Assembly: GCA_013696185.1 (NCBI GenBank)
Contig: JACCZA010000291.1
Location: 1 to 5,526, forward strand
Origin: Actinomycetota bacterium
Lineage (GTDB): Bacteria > Actinomycetota > Thermoleophilia > Gaiellales > Gaiellaceae
Direction: 5' to 3'
Length of the DNA: 5,526 nucleotides
Shown here: positions 1 to 5,526 of the stretch, in pieces
Layout of the letters: the number at the start of each line of letters is the position of its first letter
Position numbering within the stretch: the first letter of the stretch is position 1
Translations under genes and position numbers: made by a program
Notes under the pieces: model-generated
What the model saw: the letters and a program-made list of their open reading frames with translations, nothing else
What the model was told of the DNA's origin: nothing
Databases searched by the model: none

Positions 1-14
1 CTCGATCTCCCCCC

Positions 15-40
15 GCTTTACCGTCGCTAAGGCGCCGCCT
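15..40 (+). promoter_or_regulatory. Operator-like box, copy 1
   Basis: This 26-base segment matches 3278-3303 at 19 of 26 positions without gaps, in the same orientation. The shared core is GCTNTACCGNCNCTAAGG. Around the central TAAG (28-31), CGC (25-27) pairs with GCG (32-34), and the outer CG at 22-23 pairs with CG at 36-37, so it is an imperfect dyad. A second, overlapping inverted repeat AAGGC-GCC-GCCTT lies at 29-41. The box ends 46 bases before the ATG of the ABM-like gene, a normal place for an operator or promoter. No convincing -35/-10 pair is visible, so promoter and operator cannot be told apart. The binding protein is unknown; the call rests on the second copy in this window. Confidence 0.5.
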
Positions 41-74
41 TCGATCATCCGCCCCCTTGAGAGTCGACGCAAGC

Positions 75-80
75 AGGAGG
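75..80 (+). promoter_or_regulatory. Shine-Dalgarno site that sets the start of the ABM-like gene
   Basis: A perfect AGGAGG lies six bases before the ATG at 87. It favours that ATG over an in-frame TTG at 57, which would add ten residues unlike the family's usual N-terminus and has no ribosome binding site of its own. Confidence 0.8.
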
Positions 81-86
81 AGCGAG

Positions 87-365
87 ATGACCTACGCCTA
101 CGTGCAGGACGTTGCCGCCGGCTGGGAGGCATACGAGCGCGTGGCGGCTGCGCTCGGCGAGGAGACCCCCGACGGCCTCATCGTCCACGCGGCCGGGCCG
201 ACGGGGGGTGGCTTCCGGATCGTCGAGGTCTGGGAGTCCGAGGCTTCCTGGGAGCGCTTCCGCGAGGAGCGGTTACGGCCGGCGGTCCGCGCCGTGGCCG
301 GTGACGCTCCGGCCCAAGAGCCGGTCTTCGAGAGCCTCGCAGTGAAGCACGTGATCCGGGCCTGA
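87..365 (+). CDS. Small ABM-like (dimeric alpha/beta-barrel) protein
   Basis: A 92-residue soluble protein with no signal peptide or membrane segment. The predicted order is strand (YAYVQDV, 3-9), helix (GWEAYERVAAAL, 12-23), strand (GLIVHAAGP, 30-38), strand (GFRIVEVWES, 42-51), helix (ASWERFREERLRPAVRAV, 53-70) and a last strand (81-91). This beta-alpha-beta-beta-alpha-beta ferredoxin-like pattern, with the FRIVEVWES...W..F motif, is typical of the small dimeric alpha/beta-barrel proteins related to antibiotic-biosynthesis monooxygenases (ABM) and common in actinobacteria. Most such members have no known reaction, and no cofactor or catalytic residue is evident, so enzyme activity should not be assumed. 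The ATG at 87 is chosen because of the AGGAGG at 75-80. The gene converges on the BTAD regulator gene with a 30-base gap, and its upstream region carries box copy 1, hinting at shared control with the secreted protein downstream. Confidence 0.8.
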   Translation: MTYAYVQDVAAGWEAYERVAAALGEETPDGLIVHAAGPTGGGFRIVEVWESEASWERFREERLRPAVRAVAGDAPAQEPVFESLAVKHVIRA

Positions 366-395
366 GCGCGGGCGACACGTGACGCGGCGCGGAGC

Positions 396-3212
396 TCATC
401 TCGAGGGGGGAGGCTCGAGCGCTCGGGCGACCGACCGGTCGAGCTCGAGCGCTCGACCCTCGGCCCAGGCGGCCTCGAAGCTTGCCTCGTCGAGCCGGTC
501 GCGGATCGCCGCGAGGGTTCGCTCCTGCAGGCCGCGCTCGTAGGGCTTCGGCAGCGCCCCCATGCTGCCGAGGAGCGCGTCGGCAGCGCTCAGCACCACG
601 GCTCCGCGCGTGGCATCGCCACCCTTCGTCGCCGCGGCTGCGAGGCCCACCAGGCACCAGGCGACGTCCTCCTTGTCGCCGAGCTCGAGGCAGAGCGAGA
701 TGCTTTCCCTCAGCAGCTTCAGCGCGTCCTCGGTCTCGCCGCGCTCGAGCGACGCCGCCCCGAGATTGAAGAGCGAGCGAGCGACGTTGGCGCTATCGCC
801 GAGCTCGCGCAGGAGGGTCAGGCTCTCGGCGAACAGCGCGGCTGCCGCGTCGTAGTCACCGTGGGTGAGCGCGACGTCGCCGCGGTTGTTCAGCGCGATC
901 GCCGCGAGCCGCCTGTCGGGCAGGTCGCGCGAGAGCGCGACACTCTCGTCGAGCGCGGAGATCGCGGCATCGACTTCGCCCTCCGCGAGCCGGATCGCGC
1001 CCAGGTTGCTGAGCGAGCGCACGATCCCGGGCCGGTCGCCCACCTCGCGATAGAGGGCGAGCCCCTGCTCGGCGAGTGCCCGTGCGCCCGAGTAGTCGCC
1101 CTGGATCACGGCGAGCGCCGACGCCGAGCGGAGGGCCTTCGCCCGCAGCGCGGGCGGCGCCTCGGCTGCCGCGCGCCCGAAGGCGCCCTCGAGCGCACGC
1201 CGTCCCTCGCTCAGATAGCCGCGCACGTACCAGAAGCGGCCTAGAGCGGCCGCGATCCGCAGCTCGAGCTCGGCCTGCTCCGACTCGCGCAGCCAGGCCA
1301 GGGCGGCGCGCAGGTTGTCGTGCTCGGCCTCGAGCCGCTCGTGCCAGGCGAGCTGGTTTGCACCGACCAGCTCTGTTTCGGCCCGCTCGGCGAGCTCCAG
1401 GAAGTGCTCGGCATGGCGCCCACGCAGCGCCGTCGTCTCGCCCGCCGCCTCGAGCCGGCCGAGGCCGTATTCGCGCACCGTCTCGAGCATGCGGTAACGC
1501 GCGTCCGGGGTGCGCGCGACGAGGCTGTTGTCCAGCAAGGCCCCCATCGCCTCCAGCACCGCACCCGGACCGCACACGCGCTCGGCCGCCTCGAGCGTGC
1601 AGCCCCCGAGGAAGACCGAGAGTCGGGCGACCAGGGATCGCTCGAAATCACCGAGCAGCTCCCAGCTCCAGTCGATCGTCGCCCGCAGCGTCTGCTGACG
1701 CGCTGGGAGGTCCCACGCGCCCCCGGTGAGGAGCGGGAGCCGTCGCCCGAGCCGTTCGAGCAGGGCCTCCGGCGTCAGCATGCGGACGCGCGCGGCGGCC
1801 AGCTCGATCGCCAGCGGCACCCCCTCGAGCCGCGTGCAGATCTCGGCAACCGTGCGAGCGTTCTCGACGGTCAGGCCGAACCCGGGGTTGACCGCTCGGG
1901 CCCGCTCGCCGAAGAGGATCACCGCCGCGCTCTCCCCCACCGCTCGGAGGTCGAGCTGCTCGCCCGGGGTGGGGACGCCGAGCGGCGGCACGGCGTAGAC
2001 GTGCTCGCCCTGCAGGCGCAACCGGGCGCGGCTCGTCGCGAGCAGGGTCAGCCGAGGCGCCGCCGAGAGCAGGGCGCCGAGCGACGGAACCGCTCCGGGC
2101 AGGTGCTCGAGGTTGTCGACCAAGAGGAGTAGCTCCTGTGGACGGAGCTCCGCCGCAAGGGTCTGGATCAGCGGCTCGCCCGGTCGCTCCTTCACGCCAA
2201 GCGTCTCGGCGATCAAGGGCACGACGAGAGCGTGATCGGCGAGCGGCACCAGCTCGACGAGGACAACGCCGTTCGCGAAGTCGGCGGCCGACCGGGCGCC
2301 GGCCTCCAGGGCGAGGCGTGTCTTGCCGATGCCTCCCGGCCCGGTGACCGTCACCAGCCGCACCTCGGGGTCTCTGACGAGCGCCCCGAGCTGCTCGAGC
2401 TCGCGCGCTCGCCCGATCAGCCGAGTCGCCGGCGCCGGCAGATCGCGCACGGCGGCGCGCTCAGTGGGCGAGAGCTCGAGAGCCGGGTCCTGCCGCAGGA
2501 CCGCCCGCTCGAGCTCGCGGAGCTCGCGGCTCGGCTCCAGACCCAGCTCGTCGACGAGGGTGCGGCGCGCGTCGGCATAGACCTCCAGCGCGTCCGCCTG
2601 ACGCCCGCTTCGGTAGAGCGCGACCATCAGCTGCGCCCGGAACCGCTCGCGCAGCGGGTGCGCGCTGACGAGCCCCTGGAGCTCGCCGGCGAGCTCGTCG
2701 CGACGCCCGATCGCAAGCTCGGCCTGCAGCCGATCCTCGAGCACGCTCAGCCGAAGCTCCTCGAGCCGGGTCGCCTCGGCCCGGGCAAACTCCTCGTAGC
2801 GGAAGTCCGCGAGGGCGGGTCCGCGCCAAAGCCGCAGGGCGCGGGCGCAGAGCCCCGCTGCGAGAGCGGCGTTGCCCGCTGCGAGCGCCTGGCGCCCCTC
2901 CCCGGCAAGCTGCTCGAACCGCCCTGCGTCGACGGCTGTGCGCCGCACCTCGAGCACGTATCCGGGGGGCTGGGTGAGGAGGGCCCCTGGGCCCAGAGCG
3001 CGCCGCAGCTGCGAGACGTAGATCTGAAGCAGCTTGCGGCTCGACGGCGGCGGCCGCTCGCCCCAGAGCGCGTCCGCGAGCACCTCTGTCGCCACCACCT
3101 CGTTGGCATGAACGAGCAGGAGACAGAGCAGCGTGCGGTGCTTGGCCGCGTTGATCTCGACGGGCCCGGACTCCGCCGTGACCTCGAGCGGGCCGAGGAT
3201 GCGAAACTCCAT
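396..3212 (-). CDS. BTAD/AfsR-like transcriptional regulator with STAND NTPase and TPR domains
   Basis: A 938-residue, apparently intact multidomain regulator. Residues 1-92 form an OmpR/PhoB-type winged helix (MEFRILGPLEV start, ALWGERPP, LQIYVSQLRRALG, PPGYVLEV). Residues 95-242 are the bacterial transcriptional activator domain (BTAD: DAGRFEQL, LRLWRGPALADF, LDELGLEPSRELRELE). A STAND/NB-ARC-like NTPase follows: Walker A GPGGIGKT (291-298), Walker B LLLLVDN (361-367), ATSR (392-395) and GVPLA (464-468). TPR-like repeats with about 40-residue spacing run from about 690 to 880 (ending EVGD, DLPD, ELGD, ELGD). The C-terminal tail (about 875-922, ASFEAAWAEGRAL) resembles that of other BTAD and LuxR-type ATPases. 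Proteins of this AfsR-like class bind DNA, use ATP or ADP as a switch and probably sense a signal through the TPR region; targets and ligand are unknown here. The start matches the family's usual N-terminus. The gene is transcribed divergently from the secreted-protein gene, across box copy 2, which fits autoregulation or control of the neighbour (inference). All key motifs are present. Confidence 0.93.
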   Translation of the reverse strand: MEFRILGPLEVTAESGPVEINAAKHRTLLCLLLVHANEVVATEVLADALWGERPPPSSRKLLQIYVSQLRRALGPGALLTQPPGYVLEVRRTAVDAGRFEQLAGEGRQALAAGNAALAAGLCARALRLWRGPALADFRYEEFARAEATRLEELRLSVLEDRLQAELAIGRRDELAGELQGLVSAHPLRERFRAQLMVALYRSGRQADALEVYADARRTLVDELGLEPSRELRELERAVLRQDPALELSPTERAAVRDLPAPATRLIGRARELEQLGALVRDPEVRLVTVTGPGGIGKTRLALEAGARSAADFANGVVLVELVPLADHALVVPLIAETLGVKERPGEPLIQTLAAELRPQELLLLVDNLEHLPGAVPSLGALLSAAPRLTLLATSRARLRLQGEHVYAVPPLGVPTPGEQLDLRAVGESAAVILFGERARAVNPGFGLTVENARTVAEICTRLEGVPLAIELAAARVRMLTPEALLERLGRRLPLLTGGAWDLPARQQTLRATIDWSWELLGDFERSLVARLSVFLGGCTLEAAERVCGPGAVLEAMGALLDNSLVARTPDARYRMLETVREYGLGRLEAAGETTALRGRHAEHFLELAERAETELVGANQLAWHERLEAEHDNLRAALAWLRESEQAELELRIAAALGRFWYVRGYLSEGRRALEGAFGRAAAEAPPALRAKALRSASALAVIQGDYSGARALAEQGLALYREVGDRPGIVRSLSNLGAIRLAEGEVDAAISALDESVALSRDLPDRRLAAIALNNRGDVALTHGDYDAAAALFAESLTLLRELGDSANVARSLFNLGAASLERGETEDALKLLRESISLCLELGDKEDVAWCLVGLAAAATKGGDATRGAVVLSAADALLGSMGALPKPYERGLQERTLAAIRDRLDEASFEAAWAEGRALELDRSVARALEPPPSR

Positions 3213-3214
3213 CG

Positions 3215-3232
3215 CCTCCGGATTCTCCTCCT
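3215..3232 (-). promoter_or_regulatory. Double Shine-Dalgarno region of the BTAD gene
   Basis: Read on the minus strand there are two purine-rich candidates before the ATG at 3212: GGAGG (3215-3219), only two bases from the start codon, and AGGAGG (3227-3232), fourteen bases away. Neither has the usual 5-9 base spacing. The start is still favoured because the protein N-terminus fits the family. The odd spacing may mean modest translation, but that is inference. Confidence 0.45.
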
Positions 3233-3277
3233 CCCGGCCCGTGGCGTGGGTGCTGCACCGCAGCTCGGCGGAGGCTC

Positions 3278-3303
3278 GCTATACCGCCACTAAGGTGGCG
3301 GCG
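3278..3303. promoter_or_regulatory. Operator-like box, copy 2, with a perfect 7-bp dyad
   Basis: Second copy of the box at 15-40 (19 of 26 positions identical). It contains a perfect inverted repeat, CCGCCAC (3284-3290) and GTGGCGG (3295-3301), around TAAG. The box sits exactly midway in the divergent intergenic region, with 65 bases to the BTAD start codon on one side and 65 to the secreted-protein start codon on the other. A dimeric regulator bound here could control both genes. The TAAGGT inside it (3291-3296) matches a loose TANNNT -10 element, but no good -35 accompanies it. The box has the same orientation relative to the secreted-protein gene as copy 1 has to the ABM-like gene. Confidence 0.55.
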
Positions 3304-3368
3304 AGGAGAATGCCTAAAGCAAACCGGCTCTCGGCGTCCACCGGGGCGCGGAGACGAAAGGAGAGCGC

Positions 3369-3947
3369 ATGCGCATCGCACGCACCGAGCACCCATCCGG
3401 ATCTCGAGGGCCACGCCCCCGGCGCGGATCGTCCATCCTCCTCGCCGGGCTCGTGCTCGGGGTCATCCTGGCCGCGACCTGGCTTCCGTCCGCACTCGCG
3501 ACGCGGTCGGCACTCGACGATCAGCTGCAGGCGGTCAAGGCAGCAACCGCCCGCTACCACTCGTTCGAGCAGGCCCAGAAGGACGGCTACACCGTCGCAG
3601 GAGAGCCGTGCGTGGCCTCGCCCCTCGGCGTCATGGGCATCCATGCGATCAACCCGGCGCTCGCCGCGGATTCGACAGTCGACGCACTCCGGCCCGAGCT
3701 CCTGCTCTACGCGCCGCGGTCGAACGGCAAGCTCGAGCTGATCGGCCTCGAGTACTTCAAGGCGGACGCCGACCAGAACCTGGCGACAGACGGCGATCGT
3801 CCCTCGCTGTTCGGCCGCCCCTTCGACGGCCCGATGCCTGGCCACAACCCCGTCATGCCCGTGCACTTCGACATGCACGTCTGGCTCTATGCGGACAACC
3901 CGAGCGGGCTCTTCGCTCCGTTCAACCCCGCGGTGAGCTGCGGGTAG
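3369..3947 (+). CDS. Secreted or membrane-anchored His-rich protein of unknown function
   Basis: A 192-residue protein. A basic N-terminus (RGPRPRRGSS, 13-22) precedes a hydrophobic segment (23-43, ILLAGLVLGVILAATWLPSAL) and an ALA-TR junction that could be a signal peptidase I site after residue 45; otherwise it is an N-terminal anchor. There is no lipobox Cys, and RR lacks the rest of a clear Tat motif. The exported part starts with a helix (ALDDQLQAVKAATARYHSFEQAQKDGY) and then has motifs I recognise as recurring in uncharacterised actinobacterial proteins: GIHAINPAL (90-98), LLLYAP (111-116), LEYFKADADQNLATDGDRPSLFG (127-149), FDGPMPGHNPVMPVHFDMHVWLY (152-174), NPSGLFAPFNPAVSC (177-191). 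His 92, 159, 166 and 170 could bind a metal, and Cys81 and Cys191 could form a disulfide outside the cell; both are inference. I cannot name the family. AAAGGAG at 3357-3363, five bases before the ATG, supports the start. Box copy 2 lies upstream and a hairpin terminator follows, so it is probably a single-gene transcript. Confidence 0.82.
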   Translation: MRIARTEHPSGSRGPRPRRGSSILLAGLVLGVILAATWLPSALATRSALDDQLQAVKAATARYHSFEQAQKDGYTVAGEPCVASPLGVMGIHAINPALAADSTVDALRPELLLYAPRSNGKLELIGLEYFKADADQNLATDGDRPSLFGRPFDGPMPGHNPVMPVHFDMHVWLYADNPSGLFAPFNPAVSCG

Positions 3948-3957
3948 AGCACGGTCC

Positions 3958-3989
3958 GGCTGCCTCCGCCTTCGACGGCGGAGGCAGCC
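3958..3989 (+). terminator. Terminator-like hairpin after the secreted-protein gene
   Basis: A perfect 13-bp stem, GGCTGCCTCCGCC (3958-3970) with GGCGGAGGCAGCC (3977-3989), closes a six-base TTCGAC loop. It begins ten bases after the stop codon of the secreted-protein gene. No T-run follows, which is common for terminators in high-GC actinobacteria. It probably ends that transcript and separates it from the transporter gene. Confidence 0.75.
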
Positions 3990-4038
3990 CGTTCGTCTCC
4001 AGGCGCGGTCGCAGCTGGGAGCTTCCGAGCCGCTCGTC

Positions 4039-4058
4039 GTCGCAGCTCGGGCTGCGAC
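4039..4058 (+). other. Stem-loop in the leader region of the transporter gene
   Basis: A perfect 8-bp stem, GTCGCAGC (4039-4046) with GCTGCGAC (4051-4058), has a four-base TCGG loop and ends 30 bases before the GTG start of the transporter. The left arm is repeated at 4008-4015, so that upstream copy could pair with the right arm instead. It may be a second, weaker terminator, a transcript-end stabiliser or a leader structure; nothing in the sequence decides between these. Confidence 0.35.
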
Positions 4059-4088
4059 AGTGACGGCAGTGCTGCGGCGGACATCCAC

Positions 4089-5006
4089 GTGACCCGTCCC
4101 GGCCCGGTGCTCCTGGCGTCGCTCGGAGCCGCGGCAATCGCCTTCTCCGCGATCCTCGTGCGGCTGGCGGAGGTGACGCCCTCGACTGCCGCGTTCTTCC
4201 GCTGCGCCTACGCGCTCCCCGCACTGGCCCTTCTGGCCGGCCGCGAGCGCCGGCGCCTCCCCGTCCGCAGGCTGCGGGAGCGAGGCCTTGCTCTCGGCGC
4301 CGGAGCGCTCCTGGGCGTCGAGCTCGTCGTCTGGCACACGGCGATCGACGACGTCGGCGCCGGGTTGGCGACGGTGCTCGCGAATCTCCAGGTCGTCGTC
4401 GTCGCGGGCCTCGCGTGGGCCGTGCTCGGCGAGCGTCCGTCTCGAAGTATCGCCGCCGCCCTGCCGGTCGTCGTGGCCGGCGCCGTCCTGATCTCGGGCG
4501 CGTTGGAGCAGGGAGCGTACGGGCGGAATCCTGCTCTCGGAGCCGCCTTCGGTCTGCTGGCCGCCACCCTCTGGGGAGGCTTCCTCCTGCTGTTCCGTGC
4601 GACCGGCCGCGACGGCGCGATCGCCGGCCCCCTCTTCGACGTCTCCCTCGGCGCCGCGACGGCCGCCGCGATCGTCGGTGCCGCCTCAGGCCAGCTCGAC
4701 CTCGTGCCGCCCGTGTCGGCGCAGGGCTGGCTCGCCCTCTACGCGCTCACGTCGCAGGTGTTCGCCTTCCTCCTGATCGGTGCTGCGCTCCCCCGGCTGT
4801 CCGCGGCACTCGGCTCGATCCTGCTCCTGCTCCAGCCGGTTGCATCCGTCGCTCTTGCCGTGGCCTTGCTCGGCGAGGCGCCGACCGCGTTGCAGCTCGC
4901 GGGAGTGGCCCTGCTCCTCGGAGCCGTGGTGGTCGCCACGACGGGGCGACGATCCGCTGGGACCGCGCCGCCCGTGGCCGCGACGAGCGTCGAGCCGTCG
5001 CGTTGA
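4089..5006 (+). CDS. EamA/DMT-superfamily transporter
   Basis: A 305-residue integral membrane protein with about ten hydrophobic helices: near residues 5-28, 32-51, 67-87, 92-113, 120-139, 149-169, 180-200, 213-234, 237-261 and 266-285. They fall into two homologous five-helix EamA halves. Each half has the family signature after its fourth helix (AVLGERPS at 111-118, ALLGEAPT at 259-266), and the N-terminus (AIAFSAILVRLAEVTPSTAAFFRCAYALPAL) is typical. Arg/Lys-rich loops such as GRERRRLPVRRLRERG (51-66) suit cytoplasmic exposure. Family members export amino acids, nucleosides or other small metabolites; the substrate cannot be read from the sequence. The start is GTG with a weak GGCGGA (4076-4081) seven bases upstream; no better in-frame start is evident. 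It lies downstream of the hairpin at 3958-3989, so it probably has its own promoter, which I cannot identify. It converges with the MarR gene, with a 34-base gap. The C-terminal 20 residues are a low-complexity tail. Confidence 0.92.
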   Translation: MTRPGPVLLASLGAAAIAFSAILVRLAEVTPSTAAFFRCAYALPALALLAGRERRRLPVRRLRERGLALGAGALLGVELVVWHTAIDDVGAGLATVLANLQVVVVAGLAWAVLGERPSRSIAAALPVVVAGAVLISGALEQGAYGRNPALGAAFGLLAATLWGGFLLLFRATGRDGAIAGPLFDVSLGAATAAAIVGAASGQLDLVPPVSAQGWLALYALTSQVFAFLLIGAALPRLSAALGSILLLLQPVASVALAVALLGEAPTALQLAGVALLLGAVVVATTGRRSAGTAPPVAATSVEPSR

Positions 5007-5040
5007 CGGGAAGGAGCGGGCGAGCTGGGAACCTGCATCG

Positions 5041-5526
5041 TTAGCCGCGTCGCCGCCGGGCCGGTGCCGCGCCTCGCAAGCGAGCGCCCGCTTCGTCGCC
5101 GAGCGAGACGGCCAGCGCCTCGAGCAGACCCGCGAGCTGGGCACGCTCCTCGTTGCTCAGCTCGCCGAGCAGGCGCTGCTCGTTGGCCACGTGCTGCGGA
5201 AGGATCGCCTCGACGAGACGCTGACCCTCGCGCGTCAACGTCACCGCCGTCGAGCGCCCGTCGTTCGGATCGGGCTCGCGGCGAATCAGCCCACGGCCTT
5301 CGAGCGCGGCCAGGCGCTTCGTCATCCCGCCGCTCGTGACCATCAACGCCTTGCTGAGCTCGGTCGGGATCAGGCGGTAGGGCCGGCCGGCCCGACGCAG
5401 GCTGGCCAGGACGTCGAACTCGCCCCCGTTCACGCCGTGGGTGGCGAAGATCGGCTCGAGCTCGACCTGCAGCAGCTGTGCCAGGCGAGAGATACGCCCG
5501 ACGACGCCCATCGGCGAGCGGTCGAG
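5041..5526 (-). CDS. MarR-family transcriptional regulator (partial, start beyond the window)
   Basis: The visible part is a winged-helix MarR-type regulator. Numbering from the internal ATG at 5511: a dimerisation helix (GRISRLAQLLQVELEPIFATHGV, 5-27), helices EFDVLASLRRAG (31-42) and TELSKALMVTSGGMTKRLAALEGRGLI (50-76) that make the DNA-binding helix-turn-helix, and the wing (REPDPNDGRSTAVTLTREG, 78-96) with the characteristic D..DGRS. Long C-terminal helices (97-137) complete the dimer interface, followed by a basic tail ending ARRRRG. The reading frame stays open through five more codons to the window edge (LDRSP before that Met), and related proteins usually have residues there, so the true start is probably outside the window. 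Its targets are not evident; the convergent transporter is a possible partner only by proximity. Proteins of this family often respond to small phenolic or oxidative ligands, which cannot be inferred here. Confidence 0.88.
   Translation of the reverse strand, partial: LDRSPMGVVGRISRLAQLLQVELEPIFATHGVNGGEFDVLASLRRAGRPYRLIPTELSKALMVTSGGMTKRLAALEGRGLIRREPDPNDGRSTAVTLTREGQRLVEAILPQHVANEQRLLGELSNEERAQLAGLLEALAVSLGDEAGARLRGAAPARRRRG

Noticed and set aside
372..385. Near-palindrome GCGACAC/GTGACGC around CACGTG in the gap between the convergent ABM-like and BTAD genes.
   Set aside because: It has one mismatch and no loop, so it is a poor terminator; a 14-base near-palindrome in GC-rich DNA can arise by chance, and no promoter is expected in a convergent gap.
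413..455. 13-base direct repeat GCTCGAGCGCTCG at 413-425 and 443-455.
   Set aside because: It lies inside the 3' end of the BTAD gene and encodes its two Ala-Leu-Glu stretches (RALEL and RALEP) ten residues apart; codon bias explains it.
1320..3293. Long open frames on the + strand opposite the BTAD gene (for example 1320-2132 and 2232-3293).
   Set aside because: They are antisense to a well-supported gene, have Arg/Gly/Pro-rich low-complexity translations with no recognisable domain, and are expected artefacts of high GC.
3310..3368. Possible small gene starting at ATG 3310, after GAGGAGA.
   Set aside because: The frame runs into the secreted-protein gene in another frame and gives an Arg/Ser/Pro-rich shadow product; the real gene has a better-spaced ribosome binding site.
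3279..4337. A 352-codon open frame on the - strand across the secreted-protein and transporter genes.
   Set aside because: It overlaps two well-supported + strand genes and a terminator-like hairpin, and its translation is Arg/Glu/Ala-rich without domain features.
5007..5040. Possible shared terminator in the gap between the transporter and MarR genes.
   Set aside because: No inverted repeat with a meaningful stem is visible in these 34 bases.

Overview
The window is GC-rich (roughly 70% by eye) bacterial DNA with dense, mostly non-overlapping genes, strong third-position GC bias and AGGAGG-type ribosome binding sites. The protein types (a BTAD/AfsR-like regulator with an NTPase and TPR tail, a small alpha/beta-barrel protein, a DMT exporter, a MarR regulator) fit a high-GC actinomycetote. 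I lean towards Thermoleophilia (Solirubrobacterales/Gaiellales-like), but this is inference from general resemblance, not a search.

Layout, left to right: (1) a 92-residue ABM-like protein on + (87-365), preceded at 15-40 by a sequence box; (2) a large BTAD-family transcriptional regulator on - (396-3212), convergent with the first gene; (3) a 156-base divergent intergenic region with a second copy of the same box, centred midway between the two start codons, around a perfect 7-bp dyad; (4) a secreted, His-rich protein of unknown function on + (3369-3947), ending at a strong 13-bp hairpin; (5) a 141-base spacer with a second stem-loop; (6) an EamA/DMT-family ten-helix transporter on + (4089-5006); (7) a MarR-family regulator on - (5041 to the right edge, start outside the window), convergent with the transporter.

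The most interesting signal is the repeated box, GCTNTACCGNCNCTAAGG followed by a partly conserved right half. It lies in the same orientation upstream of the ABM-like gene and of the secreted-protein gene. The two copies differ at a position pair that keeps the dyad symmetric (G:C in one, A:T in the other). This suggests one transcription factor co-regulates the two + strand genes and probably the BTAD gene. The adjacent BTAD protein is an obvious but unproven candidate; the dyad architecture would fit a TetR/MarR-type dimer at least as well. The secreted protein has several conserved-looking His residues and one Cys near each end of the mature chain, and is the least characterised product here. 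I see no mobile element, RNA gene, CRISPR array or defence system, and no gene-free stretch longer than 300 bases.
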